NCBI GenBank assembly: GCA_003225175.1 | Contig: QIBA01000038.1 | Location: forward strand, 62,001-126,000 | Source of the DNA: Acidobacteriota bacterium | GTDB lineage: Bacteria > Acidobacteriota > Terriglobia > Terriglobales > Acidobacteriaceae | Length of the DNA stretch: 64,000 nt | Direction of reading: 5' to 3' | Part shown: positions 42,825 through 52,165 of the stretch, piece after piece | How positions within the stretch are numbered: position 1 is the first letter of the stretch | Layout of the letters: each line of letters begins with the position of its first letter | Translations under genes and position numbers: made by a program | The notes under the pieces: generated by a model | Told to the model about the DNA's origin: nothing | The model's input: the letters and a program-made list of their open reading frames with translations, nothing else | Databases searched by the model: none

Positions 42825-43235
42825 GTGAGAATCACTGGGAACTGCTTCCTATTGGGCTCGCTCCTCCTCACTGCGATTCTCTCTGGGTGCGGGGGGAAAA
42901 CCTCTCAAGACTGCGCTTTCACGACATTGAATGTCATACCACAAAGTGCGAGTGCTGATCACACCGCTTCTCCTCCGGCGAATTCTCAACAGTTCTTGGC
43001 TTTTGGCGCTGGGTTGCCGTCGGGTTGCGTAAGCATCCTGTCCAATCTGCTGAATGTCACATGGTCGCTTTCGGACTCAGTCAATGCCAAGATCAGCAAT
43101 GCTCAAGACCAGACTTTTGGAGCAGCAACTTGCACGGGAGCAAGCTCGACACCAATAACGGTAACAGCAACTCTGGATGCCGGACACAACAATGGAAAGG
43201 CAGTCAGCGGGTCAGCTTCCTTGACTTGCAAATGA
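42825..43235 (+). CDS. Small lipoprotein with Ig-like beta domain
   Basis: The 136-residue protein starts with GTG and has a lipoprotein signal peptide with lipobox LSGC. The mature part (about 115 residues) is Ser/Thr/Ala-rich with sequence NVTWSLSDSVNAKISNAQDQ and ITVTATLDAG, which resembles the Ig-like repeats that decorate acidobacterial exported proteins. Cys pairs (Cys at about residues 30, 69, 112 and 135) could form disulfides. No function can be assigned. Confidence 0.7.
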   Translation: MRITGNCFLLGSLLLTAILSGCGGKTSQDCAFTTLNVIPQSASADHTASPPANSQQFLAFGAGLPSGCVSILSNLLNVTWSLSDSVNAKISNAQDQTFGAATCTGASSTPITVTATLDAGHNNGKAVSGSASLTCK

Positions 43236-44222
43236 CCCCTCGTCCGCGTCACTTCCGCCGCACCGGAATCTCCAATATGCGTTTAGCGAAGTGGAGGTTG
43301 AAACCGTTCGCCGGTCTGCCGAGATGAGGAATTCCTTAGGCTTGCACTGTTGAGCAGGGTTGCATAACTCGTAGCGAGGGTCCTGAGTGCGCGGGGTTGC
43401 ACTTTTCGCGGTTGCTATCTCCTAACCCGTCAATGTGAGTGCAGATAAGGCAAAAGGCTTCACCCACCCGATTCAGGACCGCCTTGCCCTGGTATGGACA
43501 AGACCGAGGTGGTTCAGAAGCCTTCGTCTTCCGGCACAAGTGCCGGCTTTCCGCGCGGTGCAACCTCTCCGAACTCTATGCCGCCCGGGCCACTGCGTCT
43601 GCGTGACTTGCAGCCGGGTAAGCTCTTGCCGGATTCTCACTCCTGCGTTGCCTTATCCAGCGCAGAGCAAATGCGCAAAAGATGAGTGCACCCATCGCGA
43701 GTGGATCCGGCACAAGCGCCACTTTCAGCGACGAGCGCACCGCACGCTCCGTCGCCTGTGGACCATACAGATCAAAAGTTCGTCCGGGATTCGCGGCAAT
43801 TCTTCGCGGCGCATGTCCGCTTAATTGAGCAGGCACAAATTTCGCAGTCGGAGTTGGAACATTGGCGTACGGATCTCCGACAGCGCTGCCCCAAAGAGCG
43901 CACGCAAAGACAACAACTGCGACAAAAACCCTGCAGGAACTCACAGGAACGTTAGATGCCCTGGTGTGCTGCAGGTTGGACGAAATCTGCGAAACCATCT
44001 GAGAAGCGGTTTGGAGTAGATGGTCTAAGGCTAGCGCCAGGCGATGAACCGTGTGCACTTGTATCCAAGTTGCTGGTACTTATGTCACTTACGTTCATGG
44101 AAATGCTCATCGTCGAGTAGCCGAGTTATCATGTCGTGTTTCTCCGCAATATGTGAGCGTCGGGGCCGTACTGAAAATATGCGCCATCCAAACGTTCGTG
44201 CGATGAGCGCTCTGGAGCATAC
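43236..44222. other. About 1 kb intergenic stretch with no certain gene
   Basis: I see no well-supported gene. Only the low-confidence minus-strand frame at 43576-43998 is worth noting. Small palindromes occur (for example ccggcacaagtgccgg near 43530), but no riboswitch or other RNA could be assigned. The promoter of the M13 peptidase gene must lie toward the right end. Confidence 0.5.
43576..43998 (-). CDS. Doubtful small PEP-CTERM-like protein
   Basis: A 140-residue frame has a hydrophobic N-terminal segment (CRVFVAVVVFACALWGS) like a signal peptide and a C-terminal VPDPLAMGALIFCAFALRWIRQRR, close to the VPEP-hydrophobic-Arg layout of PEP-CTERM sorting signals. It lacks a good ribosome-binding sequence and the start is uncertain (a GTG at 44058 is another option). 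It may be a degraded or very small exported protein. Confidence 0.3.
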   Translation of the reverse strand: MVSQISSNLQHTRASNVPVSSCRVFVAVVVFACALWGSAVGDPYANVPTPTAKFVPAQLSGHAPRRIAANPGRTFDLYGPQATERAVRSSLKVALVPDPLAMGALIFCAFALRWIRQRRSENPARAYPAASHADAVARAA

Positions 44223-46256
44223 ATGCGTCTATTAAAAGCTGTACTTCTGATGTTCTCGTTCGCCACGGGAGTTTTCGCCGCCGATACTTCGGCGCTGCAT
44301 GGCGTCTACGTTGGCGACATAAATAAATCCGTCAACCCGTGCGTGAATTTTTTCGATTATGCCAATGGCGCCTGGCGTAAGCAGAATCCCATTCCGGCAA
44401 GCATGGTGCGCTGGAGCCGCCGTTGGGAATCGGGTGAGACAAACAAGGACGTGCTGCACGGCATCCTCGAAGAGACCGCCACACAATCGGCGAAAGCAAA
44501 GCGCGGCTCTACCGATCAACTTGTTGGCGACTACTACGCGGCCTGCATGGACGAAAAGGCGGTAGAGCAGAACGGCATTGAACCCATACATCGCGATCTT
44601 GATCTGATCAAGTCCGGTAAGTCCCGCGCCGACCTGCAGAAAGTTATTACTCATCTGAATGAAGAGGCTCTGTTCGCTCCCTTTGCGTTTGGTTCAAATC
44701 CGGACCGGCACGAACCTACAAATGTGATCGCCGACTTCGAAGCGTCTGGGCTCGGTTTGCCTGACCGCGACTACTACTTCAAAGACGACGAGAAGTCGAA
44801 GGAGACCCGCCAGAAGTATCTCGAGCACGTCGCAACAGTCTTCCATCTTGCCGGATCGAACGCAGCTGAGGCTAATGCTGCCGCGCAAACGGTAATGAAA
44901 ATGGAGACGGCACTCGCAGGAGCATCGTTGACGAATGTCGAACTGCGCGATCCTAAAGCCACAGATCACAAGATGACTATGGCGGAGGCTCAAAAGCTCA
45001 GTCCAAATTTTCAGTGGCAGCGCTACTTTTCCGATCTGAAAGTCAACAGCAAAGTTCCTTTCAACATCGGAGAGCCGAAGTTTCTTGCGGAAGTCGACAA
45101 GCAACTCACAACTGCTCCGATTGCAGACTGGAAAACTTATCTCACCTGGCACGTTCTGCGGACGGCATCGCCCTATTTGTCTTCGAAGTTCGTCGACGAA
45201 GATTTTGCCTTCAATCAAAAATATCTGAATGGCGCGCAAGAGATGAAGCCGCGCTGGAAGCGCTGTGCCGAGTCCGAGGACAGTCTGCTGGGCGAAGCTT
45301 TGGGCAAAAAGTACGTGGAGAAAGTCTTTCCTCCCGAGGCAAAGACGCGTGTGCAGGAGATGGTGAAGAACATCCGCGCGGCTCTCCATGACGACATCGA
45401 GCAACTCACCTGGATGAGTCCCGAAACGAAACAGAAAGCGCTGCTGAAGCTTTCGACGTTCAATCCGAAGATCGGCTATCCCGACAAGTGGAAGGACTAC
45501 TCCAGCGTAAAGATCACTCGCAACTCTTATATGGGCGATGTCATCGAGGCTTCGAAGTTCGCTGTCCGCGACGACCTCAACCTGATCGGTAAACCAGTCG
45601 ATCGCGGTCGCTGGGGCATGACGCCGCCGACTTCGAATGCCTACTACAATCCGCTGCTGAACGAGATCGTCTTTCCTGCCGGGATTCTTGTTCCCCCACT
45701 TTTCGACGTGAAAGCCAACGACGCGGTGAACTACGGCTCGATTGGTCCGATCATCGGGCACGAGATATCGCATGGCTTTGACGATCAGGGCGCGCAGTTC
45801 GATGAGGTTGGCCGGCTCCACGATTGGTGGACGCCTGCCGATTACAAGACCTTCCAGACGCGAGCGCAATGTGTCGTCGATCAATTCAACAGCTATACCA
45901 TTGAGGGCGGTATGCACCACAATGGGAAGCTGGTGCTCGGCGAGAGTATCGGCGATCTGGGAGGCCTACGTCTTGGCTACCTTGCTTTGGAAAAATCCAT
46001 GGAAGGGAAGCCGCGTCTGCCAGACGTTGATGGCTATACACCTGAGCAGCAGTACTTCATCGCCTGGGGTCAGGCGCGTGGAGATGAGATTCGACCGGAG
46101 ACACAGCGGCAGATGGTGCTCACCGATCCGCATCCCATTGGCAAGTATCGCGTCATAGGGCCAATGAGCAACATGCCCGAGTTCCAGAAGGCATTTTCCT
46201 GCAATGAAGGGGAGCCCATGGTTCGGCCGCCGGATCAACGCTGCGCAATCTGGTAA
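44223..46256 (+). CDS. M13-family (neprilysin-like) metallopeptidase
   Basis: The 677-residue exported zinc peptidase has a signal peptide (LLMFSFATGVFA). NPCVNFFDYANGAWRKQNPIP opens the M13 fold, NAYYNPLLNEIVFPAGIL precedes the active site, IGHEISHGFDDQGAQFD carries the HExxH zinc motif (513-517), and LGESIGDLGGLRLGYLAL supplies the third zinc ligand (Glu574). The C-terminal RVIGPMSNMPEFQKAFSC is the family end. It should cleave peptides in the periplasm or at the surface. The gene is followed by a GC-rich hairpin shared with the convergent gene. Confidence 0.97.
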   Translation: MRLLKAVLLMFSFATGVFAADTSALHGVYVGDINKSVNPCVNFFDYANGAWRKQNPIPASMVRWSRRWESGETNKDVLHGILEETATQSAKAKRGSTDQLVGDYYAACMDEKAVEQNGIEPIHRDLDLIKSGKSRADLQKVITHLNEEALFAPFAFGSNPDRHEPTNVIADFEASGLGLPDRDYYFKDDEKSKETRQKYLEHVATVFHLAGSNAAEANAAAQTVMKMETALAGASLTNVELRDPKATDHKMTMAEAQKLSPNFQWQRYFSDLKVNSKVPFNIGEPKFLAEVDKQLTTAPIADWKTYLTWHVLRTASPYLSSKFVDEDFAFNQKYLNGAQEMKPRWKRCAESEDSLLGEALGKKYVEKVFPPEAKTRVQEMVKNIRAALHDDIEQLTWMSPETKQKALLKLSTFNPKIGYPDKWKDYSSVKITRNSYMGDVIEASKFAVRDDLNLIGKPVDRGRWGMTPPTSNAYYNPLLNEIVFPAGILVPPLFDVKANDAVNYGSIGPIIGHEISHGFDDQGAQFDEVGRLHDWWTPADYKTFQTRAQCVVDQFNSYTIEGGMHHNGKLVLGESIGDLGGLRLGYLALEKSMEGKPRLPDVDGYTPEQQYFIAWGQARGDEIRPETQRQMVLTDPHPIGKYRVIGPMSNMPEFQKAFSCNEGEPMVRPPDQRCAIW

Positions 46257-46276
46257 AGCAATCTCGGAAAAGGGAG

Positions 46277-46298
46277 CGCCGGGCGTCCTCGCCCGGCG
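46277..46298. terminator. Shared hairpin between convergent genes
   Basis: A nine-base-pair GC stem (46277-46285 with 46290-46298) with a four-base loop lies between the M13 gene and the minus-strand gene that ends at 46331. The following sequence is T/A-rich but without a clean T run on the plus strand. It may terminate in both directions. Confidence 0.5.
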
Positions 46299-46330
46299 TT
46301 CGAAATATTATTTAACTTCTTAAATTGCGG

Positions 46331-46711
46331 CTATCGGCCGTGATGCTTCTGATAGTCCGCTTTCTTCGTCTGACCCGGAGGCATGGGATCGCCGTGCCAT
46401 CCTTCTTTCTTTCCTTGCTGCCATCCGGAGCGCCGATCGTGATCACGATCACGGAAGCCATCGCGGTGCTCGCTACGATGCTCGCGGCGCCAGCGCACTT
46501 CGCGTTCACGACGTAATCTTATCTCGCGCTCTTCACGTTCCCGACGGATGCGCCGTTCGCGTTCTTCGCGCAAATGCTGTTGTGCGCGAACACGGTCGCC
46601 ATCGCGCATATGTTGACCGCTGTTGTGCTCGCTCTGCTGGGCACGAGCTGAAGCTGGCATGGCACATAAGGCCAGAAACAAAGGGGCGGCTAAAACGTAG
46701 GAAAGTTTCAT
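46331..46711 (-). CDS. Secreted Arg/Glu-rich small protein
   Basis: The 126-residue product has a signal peptide (LAAPLFLALCAMPASARAQQ). The mature part is dominated by Arg and Glu in an uninterrupted charged helix-like stretch (REERERRIRREREEREIRLR), ending with a His/Gly/Lys-rich segment (KKADYQKHHGR). It probably forms a single long helix or coiled coil. No function can be assigned. Confidence 0.72.
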   Translation of the reverse strand: MKLSYVLAAPLFLALCAMPASARAQQSEHNSGQHMRDGDRVRAQQHLREERERRIRREREEREIRLRREREVRWRREHRSEHRDGFRDRDHDRRSGWQQGKKEGWHGDPMPPGQTKKADYQKHHGR

Positions 46712-46904
46712 AGGTTCTCGTCAACTATCAACGAGCATTCTTCATGCCGACTGCGGTTGATTCAGAATGTGAGACTTACGTTGTCAACGGCTCGCCGAGA
46801 CTGAAATTTTTACATCGGACGCCGCGCAATGTTCACAGTACTGAAGTACATGAACCGTCGGTAGAAACGCTGCACGCTGCAGTTCCACCGCGGGCGGCGC
46901 AGTT

Positions 46905-49580
46905 TCATTCGTACCGCAGTGCGACTATCGGGCTCACTTTCGTCGCGTGGTGTGCCGGAACGAAGGTGGCCAGGAAGGCTACGGCCGCAAGTATCAGAAT
47001 CACGGCGAGGAATGTAAGAGGATCAGTAGCACTGGTCCCGTACAGCAGGCTTGTCATCAATTGCGTCAGGCCGAGAGCCGCGACGATTCCAATTCCAACA
47101 CCAACTAGCGTAAGCCGCGTTCCCTGTCCGAGCACTAGACCCAGCACATTGCCACGCTGCGCTCCGAGAGCCATGCGGATCCCGATCTCATGCGTGCGCT
47201 GCGCCACGCCATAGGCGATAACTCCGTAGATTCCAACCGCAGTTAGCGCCAATGCAATCGCAGCAAACACTCCGAGCACAAACATCATGAATCGAGAGCG
47301 CGACAATGAATCGGAAAGCAGCTGATCCATGGTGGCGATGGAAGACATTGGCAACTCCGAGTCTATTTGCGCTAGCTCGTAGCGAATCGGCGACACGAGT
47401 GACAATGGATCGGATGAGGACTTAACGAGAATTGTCATCGTTGAGTACGGCAACTCTGGCATTGGCCAGTATGCATTTGGCTTAGCCTCTTCTCCCGGAC
47501 CCATCTGACGAACCGAACCAGCCACGCCGATGATTTCTGATGGATTCTGGTCATCCACCTTATCGTCGTGCATATAGATCGACGCCTTCTTGCCTAACGG
47601 GTTTTCTCCGGGCAGATACTTGTCTACAAATGCCTGGTTAACAATCACTACATGGTGAACATCGTTCAGCTCAGCTTCAGTAAACGTGCGACCCGCCAAC
47701 AAAGGTATTTCCATAGTGCGGAAATAGTCTTGGCCGACAACCCTGCTTCCAGTAACAAGACTCTCCGACGCAGGAAGGCGAGGTTGACCGAGAATGTGAA
47801 CGCCAGTGGCCGCTCCCAAACCGGTCAAGGGTGGATAATTTTCCATGCTCACCGAACGAACGCCAGGAATCCGGCGAATCCTTGCCAGAAACTCATTGAA
47901 GAAATTCACCTGGAGAGCATCCTTCCCATACTTTCTTCTCGGCAATGACACTTGGAACGTGAGCAAGTCACGACTGTCGAATCCAGGGTTAACACCAGCC
48001 AGGCGCACAAAACTTCGAATGAGCAGTCCTGACCCCGCGAGTAAAACAAGAGCAAGTCCCATCTGACCTACGACCAGCGCATGCCGCATGAATCCTCGGC
48101 GTCCGCTTAAGGAAGAGCCGCGCGTCTCATCTTTCAACCCCTCGGCAAGCGAAGAGTGGGATGCTACATAGGACGGCAGAAATCCGAAGACCAAACTCGA
48201 AAGCATCGTCGCAGCCGCAGCAAAGCTCAGTAATCTGAGATCAACAGAAACAGAACTCAAGCCCAGCAAACCCTTTGGACTCGCCGCTAAGAGGACATTT
48301 GTGCCCCAAAGGGCAAGCAGGAGTCCCAAAGCTCCACCGACTATCGCCAGCAGCAGACTTTCAGTGAGTAGTTGCCGCGCAACGCGCCAGCGGCTTGCGC
48401 CGATAGCGGTGCGAATCGCGATCTCCTTTTCACGCCTTGCCGCACGAGCCAGCAACAGGCCGGAGACATTGGCGCAGGCAATGAGCAGCACGAAAGCAAC
48501 TGCGCAAAAGAGAGTAACGAGCGCGGGCCTCAGATCGCCTGACAGCTGTTCCCGAATAGGGACCACGGTAGCGCCCCAGTGCGCATTAGTGTCAGGATAT
48601 TGCTGCTGCAGTCGCGAGGCTATGGTATTCATCTGATCTTGTGCTTGCCTTACTTTCCCACCTGGTTTCATGCGCGCAACAACCGTGAGATAGCGGCCCA
48701 TACCCTGTTTACGATCGCCAAAGGACTCAGGAACGGCCCAGGGAGACCACATTTGCGGTTTTGCGCTAGTGAGGGTTCCGTCTTTCACGTAAAGTGAAAA
48801 ATCCTTCGGCGCAACCCCGACAACGACCTGAGGCTTGCCATTGATGCTGATTGTTTTCCCGATCAGGTTCGGATCGCCACCAAAACGCTCTTTCCAGAAT
48901 CCATAATCCAGGATGACGACATCATCCTTGCCCTGCTTCCAGTTCTCCTCTGTGAAGCCAGCACCTAAAATGGGATTTACACCGATGACATGAAAGAAGC
49001 CGGCCGTTACGTTCTGAACGACAACTTGTCGAGGATCGCCGATGCCCGTGAGGTTCGCGCGCGTGTCCGCCATCGCGGCCATGCTTTCGAACACAGAGTT
49101 CTGGCGTTGCCAATCGACGAAATTGGCAGGTGCAACCACGTTGTGCGGATGCGAGTGCTTAATGCTGTTTTCCCAAACGACCACCAGGCTGGATGGATCA
49201 CTGTAGGGCAGAGGTCGCAGCAGGAGAGCATCGACTACTGAAAAGATCGCGGTAGTAGCTCCCATTCCGAGTGCCAAAGTGAGAATGGCTACGACGGCGA
49301 AGCTAGGATTTTTGCGCAGCATTCGAGCGCCGTAGTGGAGATCCTGAAGCAGGGTCTCGATGAAGCCTACCCCACGCGCCTCGCGAATCTCTTCCTTAAC
49401 TTTGTCCTCTCCGCCGATCACGAGTCGAGCACGGCGTTCGGCCTCAGCGCGCGAGAGTCCGCCGGCCACGTACTTCTCTACCTGGCGCTCGAAGTGGAAG
49501 CGGAGTTCTTCACTCATCTCCGTTTCCACCTGCTCGCGGCGAAATAGTGCGCGTAAGCGAAAAAGCAAATCGTTGAGCAT
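46905..49580 (-). CDS. ADOP-type duplicated-core ABC permease
   Basis: The 891-residue protein has the acidobacterial duplicated orphan permease layout. An N-terminal helical region (FRREQVETEMSEELRFHFERQVEK, GLSRAEAERRAR) precedes two MacB/FtsX modules, each with a periplasmic domain and a membrane part. Markers are KNPSFAVVAILTLALGMGATTAIFSVVDALLLRPLPY, RREKEIAIRTAIGASRWRVARQLLTES and the closing THEIGIRMALGAQRGNVLGLVLGQG. The number of hydrophobic segments (about eight) fits. ADOPs lack an adjacent ATPase gene, as here, and are usually next to a PadR gene. The substrate is unknown; a MacB-like mechanotransducing role is a family inference. Its aggag ribosome-binding sequence overlaps the stop of padR. 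Confidence 0.92.
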   Translation of the reverse strand: MLNDLLFRLRALFRREQVETEMSEELRFHFERQVEKYVAGGLSRAEAERRARLVIGGEDKVKEEIREARGVGFIETLLQDLHYGARMLRKNPSFAVVAILTLALGMGATTAIFSVVDALLLRPLPYSDPSSLVVVWENSIKHSHPHNVVAPANFVDWQRQNSVFESMAAMADTRANLTGIGDPRQVVVQNVTAGFFHVIGVNPILGAGFTEENWKQGKDDVVILDYGFWKERFGGDPNLIGKTISINGKPQVVVGVAPKDFSLYVKDGTLTSAKPQMWSPWAVPESFGDRKQGMGRYLTVVARMKPGGKVRQAQDQMNTIASRLQQQYPDTNAHWGATVVPIREQLSGDLRPALVTLFCAVAFVLLIACANVSGLLLARAARREKEIAIRTAIGASRWRVARQLLTESLLLAIVGGALGLLLALWGTNVLLAASPKGLLGLSSVSVDLRLLSFAAAATMLSSLVFGFLPSYVASHSSLAEGLKDETRGSSLSGRRGFMRHALVVGQMGLALVLLAGSGLLIRSFVRLAGVNPGFDSRDLLTFQVSLPRRKYGKDALQVNFFNEFLARIRRIPGVRSVSMENYPPLTGLGAATGVHILGQPRLPASESLVTGSRVVGQDYFRTMEIPLLAGRTFTEAELNDVHHVVIVNQAFVDKYLPGENPLGKKASIYMHDDKVDDQNPSEIIGVAGSVRQMGPGEEAKPNAYWPMPELPYSTMTILVKSSSDPLSLVSPIRYELAQIDSELPMSSIATMDQLLSDSLSRSRFMMFVLGVFAAIALALTAVGIYGVIAYGVAQRTHEIGIRMALGAQRGNVLGLVLGQGTRLTLVGVGIGIVAALGLTQLMTSLLYGTSATDPLTFLAVILILAAVAFLATFVPAHHATKVSPIVALRYE

Positions 49581-49589
49581 CGCGGTCTC

Positions 49590-49922
49590 CTAGGTGGTCT
49601 CCAGAATCTGTGCGACAGCAGTCGTGAGTTTCCGCCATGAATCTTGCTCACTCTCTAACTGTTTGCGTCCTGCTCGCGTTAGTTCGTAGTACTTCGCCCG
49701 GCGATTGTTCTCCGACGTTCCCCATCGCGCTTTGATCCAACCGCGCCGCTCCAGCCGGTGCAGGGCGGGATATAAGGAACCCTGCTGCACCTGGAGCACT
49801 TCGTTGGAAATCTGCTGGATTCGCTCGGAAATCGCCCATCCATGGAGTGGCTGGAGATTGATCGTTTTCAGAATCAATAAGTCCAATGTGCCCTGGGGAA
49901 GATCGATATGACGGTCCGGCAT
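49590..49922 (-). CDS. PadR-family transcriptional regulator
   Basis: The 110-residue protein is a PadR-type winged helix: [31 protein letters not shown], then [43 protein letters not shown], with a short C-terminal helix typical of the PadR-s2 subgroup. It lies directly upstream of the ADOP permease on the same strand, sharing the ribosome-binding region; this is the standard acidobacterial pairing. A perfect inverted repeat upstream of its start is a candidate operator. Confidence 0.95.
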   Translation of the reverse strand: MPDRHIDLPQGTLDLLILKTINLQPLHGWAISERIQQISNEVLQVQQGSLYPALHRLERRGWIKARWGTSENNRRAKYYELTRAGRKQLESEQDSWRKLTTAVAQILETT

Positions 49923-49937
49923 TGTTCTCCCTGTGTA

Positions 49938-49972
49938 CTTCTACAGGAAGACTATCGTGAGTCCTGTAGAAG
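49938..49972. promoter_or_regulatory. Candidate PadR operator
   Basis: The perfect inverted repeat cttctacagga/tcctgtagaag (49938-49948 and 49962-49972), with a 13-base spacer, lies 16 bases upstream of the padR start and also upstream of the divergent DinB gene. Its position fits autorepression of the padR-ADOP unit. Confidence 0.5.
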
Positions 49973-50034
49973 CGCAAGAGGAGAGGTTCCTGTATCGTTC
50001 AACGCGCACAGTGCTTTCTGCTACGCTTTTGCCC

Positions 50035-50514
50035 ATGGATTTTCCAGCGATCGCCAATGAACTCTCCGAGGCCGTTCAGGCGTGCGAACCCTTGCTACGA
50101 CAAGTTCGCAATGCTGACGCGACCTTTCGTCCAGCTCCGGGAAAGTGGAGTAAGAAGGAGATCCTGGGACACCTGATTGATTCAGCAGCCAACAATCATC
50201 AGCGCTTTGTGCGCGCTGCGTCGCATGGCAGCCTGGACTTTCCTGGTTATGAGCAAGAAAAGATGGTAGGAGTGCAAAACCCTAACGTCGCCGGCTGGGA
50301 ATTGTTGGTCGAGTTGTGGTCCGCTTACAACCGCTATCTCGCCTATGTTGTCGGTCAGTTGCCAGCGTCATGTGCCCAGGCGCAGTGCGTAATCGCCGGG
50401 CGTCCTGCGGTTACGCTTCAATGGCTGGCATTCGACTACGTTGAGCACATGAAGCATCACCTCAACCAGATCGTTGGCAATCATTTTCCGACTGCTTATG
50501 GCGCGAAGGCATAG
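50035..50514 (+). CDS. DinB-family protein
   Basis: The 159-residue protein has the four-helix DinB/YfiT fold: FPAIANELSEAVQACEPLLRQV, FRPAPGKWSKKEILGHLIDSAANNHQRFVRA, and LQWLAFDYVEHMKHHLNQI. Three His at the expected metal-binding positions (in GHLIDSAANN, and His-Met-Lys-His-His) suggest a bound metal and thiol- or metal-dependent transferase activity. No substrate is known. The start is taken at the ATG at 50035, which begins the conserved part. Confidence 0.88.
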   Translation: MDFPAIANELSEAVQACEPLLRQVRNADATFRPAPGKWSKKEILGHLIDSAANNHQRFVRAASHGSLDFPGYEQEKMVGVQNPNVAGWELLVELWSAYNRYLAYVVGQLPASCAQAQCVIAGRPAVTLQWLAFDYVEHMKHHLNQIVGNHFPTAYGAKA

Positions 50515-50632
50515 CTGCCAATGGAAATGCGATCTTTTTAGAACCACCGCAAGAAGCGCCACTGACTAGCAACGTGCAGCCATGCAAGACTTGATGCAGG
50601 TTTACAATGCTCTCCCGATCTTGCGAGGCTAA

Positions 50633-52165
50633 ATGGCGACGGCAGCGATAGCCAACCTGGAAGACGAGTTCACTCCGACCGACAAGCCTGCGGGTCCATG
50701 CGTAATGGTGGTCTTTGGGGCTGCAGGCGATCTCACCAAACGCAAGCTGGTCCCTGCACTCTTCAACCTCGCGAAAGACAAACTGCTGCCGGCTAACTTC
50801 GCCGTGGTCGGCGTTTCCGTCGACGACCTCGGTCCTGATGCATTCCGCGAACACGTTACTCAGTTTCTCGATAAGGAAGACCACACCAGCGAAGCATGGA
50901 GCTGGTTCAACGAACGCCTTTACTATGAGCGCGGCGATTTTGCTAACGACGACACCTACCTTTGCCTGGCCAGGCAGCTCGGCGAAATTGATGCCCGTTG
51001 TGGAACTCAGGGAAACTATCTTTTTTATCTGGCAACCGCTCCAAAATTCTTTGCTGAGATCGTTCAGAGACTGGGACGCCACAATCTGGCGCAGGAGGAG
51101 AACGGAAGCTGGCGTCGCGTGATCATCGAGAAGCCGTTCGGACACGATCTGGAATCGGCGAAGACTCTGAATGCGCAGATTCAGAGCGTGCTCGCCGAAG
51201 ATCAGATCTATCGCATCGATCATTATCTCGGCAAAGAGACAGTGCAAAACCTGCTCGTCTTCCGCTTCAGTAACAGCATTTTTGAGCCTCTTTGGAACGG
51301 TCACTATATCGATCACGTGCAGATCACCAATGCCGAGACTGTCGGTGTCGAACGGCGTGGGGGCTACTTCGATAATGTCGGGACTATGCGCGACATGGTG
51401 CCGAACCATATCATGCAGCTCATCAGCCTTACGGCGATGGAACCGCCTGCATCATTCAAGCCTGAGGCGGTTCGCGACGAGCAAGCAAAGGTTCTGCACG
51501 CGATGAAAGCGTTTCAGCCCGATGATGTTATTCACGACACTGTGCGTGGCCAGTATGGCGAAGGCAGAGTTGGCGAGCTTATAGCCCCTGCGTATCGCAA
51601 CGAGCCTGGTGTCTCGCCGGAGTCGCGCACCGAAACTTTTGTAGCGATGAAGCTTGCGATCGACAATTGGCGCTGGGCCGGTATTCCCTTTTATGTTCGC
51701 ACCGGGAAGCGTCTGGCCGCACGTCATACCGAGATCACGATTCAATTCAAGAAGACGCCCCTGCAAATTTTTCAGGACACTGCTGGACACAAATTGAGGA
51801 CTAACCAATTAGTGATCGAGATCCAGCCCGAAGAAGGAATGATGCTGACCTTTGGGGCAAAGATTCCTGGATCCACTGTGCGTGTCGGCTCAGTGAATAT
51901 GAGCTGCGAGTACGCCAAGTATTTCAAAACGGAACCAAAGACCGGCTACGAGGTCTTGCTGTATGACTGCATGATCGGTGATCCCACGCTCTTTCAGCGC
52001 GCGGACATGGTCGAAGCCGGATGGAGCGTTGTCGATCCCGTGCTCGATGTGTGGCGCGCGGTTTCGCCACGTAAGTTTCCAAACTATGCGGCGGGAAGCT
52101 GGGGACCCAAAGAGTCCGACGACCTGCTGGAACGCGATGGCCGTAAGTGGAGGAAAATCTCATGA
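50633..52165 (+). CDS. zwf: Glucose-6-phosphate 1-dehydrogenase
   Basis: The 510-residue enzyme oxidises glucose-6-phosphate to 6-phosphogluconolactone and starts the oxidative pentose phosphate route. It has the NADP-binding [21 protein letters not shown] and the active-site [19 protein letters not shown] with its catalytic His; [21 protein letters not shown] follows, and [12 protein letters not shown] lies near the C-terminus. Length is normal. The stop overlaps the glucokinase start (ATGA), so the two first steps of glucose oxidation are produced together. Confidence 0.97.
   Translation: MATAAIANLEDEFTPTDKPAGPCVMVVFGAAGDLTKRKLVPALFNLAKDKLLPANFAVVGVSVDDLGPDAFREHVTQFLDKEDHTSEAWSWFNERLYYERGDFANDDTYLCLARQLGEIDARCGTQGNYLFYLATAPKFFAEIVQRLGRHNLAQEENGSWRRVIIEKPFGHDLESAKTLNAQIQSVLAEDQIYRIDHYLGKETVQNLLVFRFSNSIFEPLWNGHYIDHVQITNAETVGVERRGGYFDNVGTMRDMVPNHIMQLISLTAMEPPASFKPEAVRDEQAKVLHAMKAFQPDDVIHDTVRGQYGEGRVGELIAPAYRNEPGVSPESRTETFVAMKLAIDNWRWAGIPFYVRTGKRLAARHTEITIQFKKTPLQIFQDTAGHKLRTNQLVIEIQPEEGMMLTFGAKIPGSTVRVGSVNMSCEYAKYFKTEPKTGYEVLLYDCMIGDPTLFQRADMVEAGWSVVDPVLDVWRAVSPRKFPNYAAGSWGPKESDDLLERDGRKWRKIS

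Noticed and set aside
43430-43640. Cyclic di-GMP riboswitch upstream of the doubtful PEP-CTERM-like frame
   Set aside because: Conserved GEMM core positions could not be found, and the segment lies on the downstream side of that frame.
44694-45920. 408-codon minus-strand frame opposite the M13 peptidase
   Set aside because: Antisense to a gene with clear zinc-peptidase motifs; no domain of its own.
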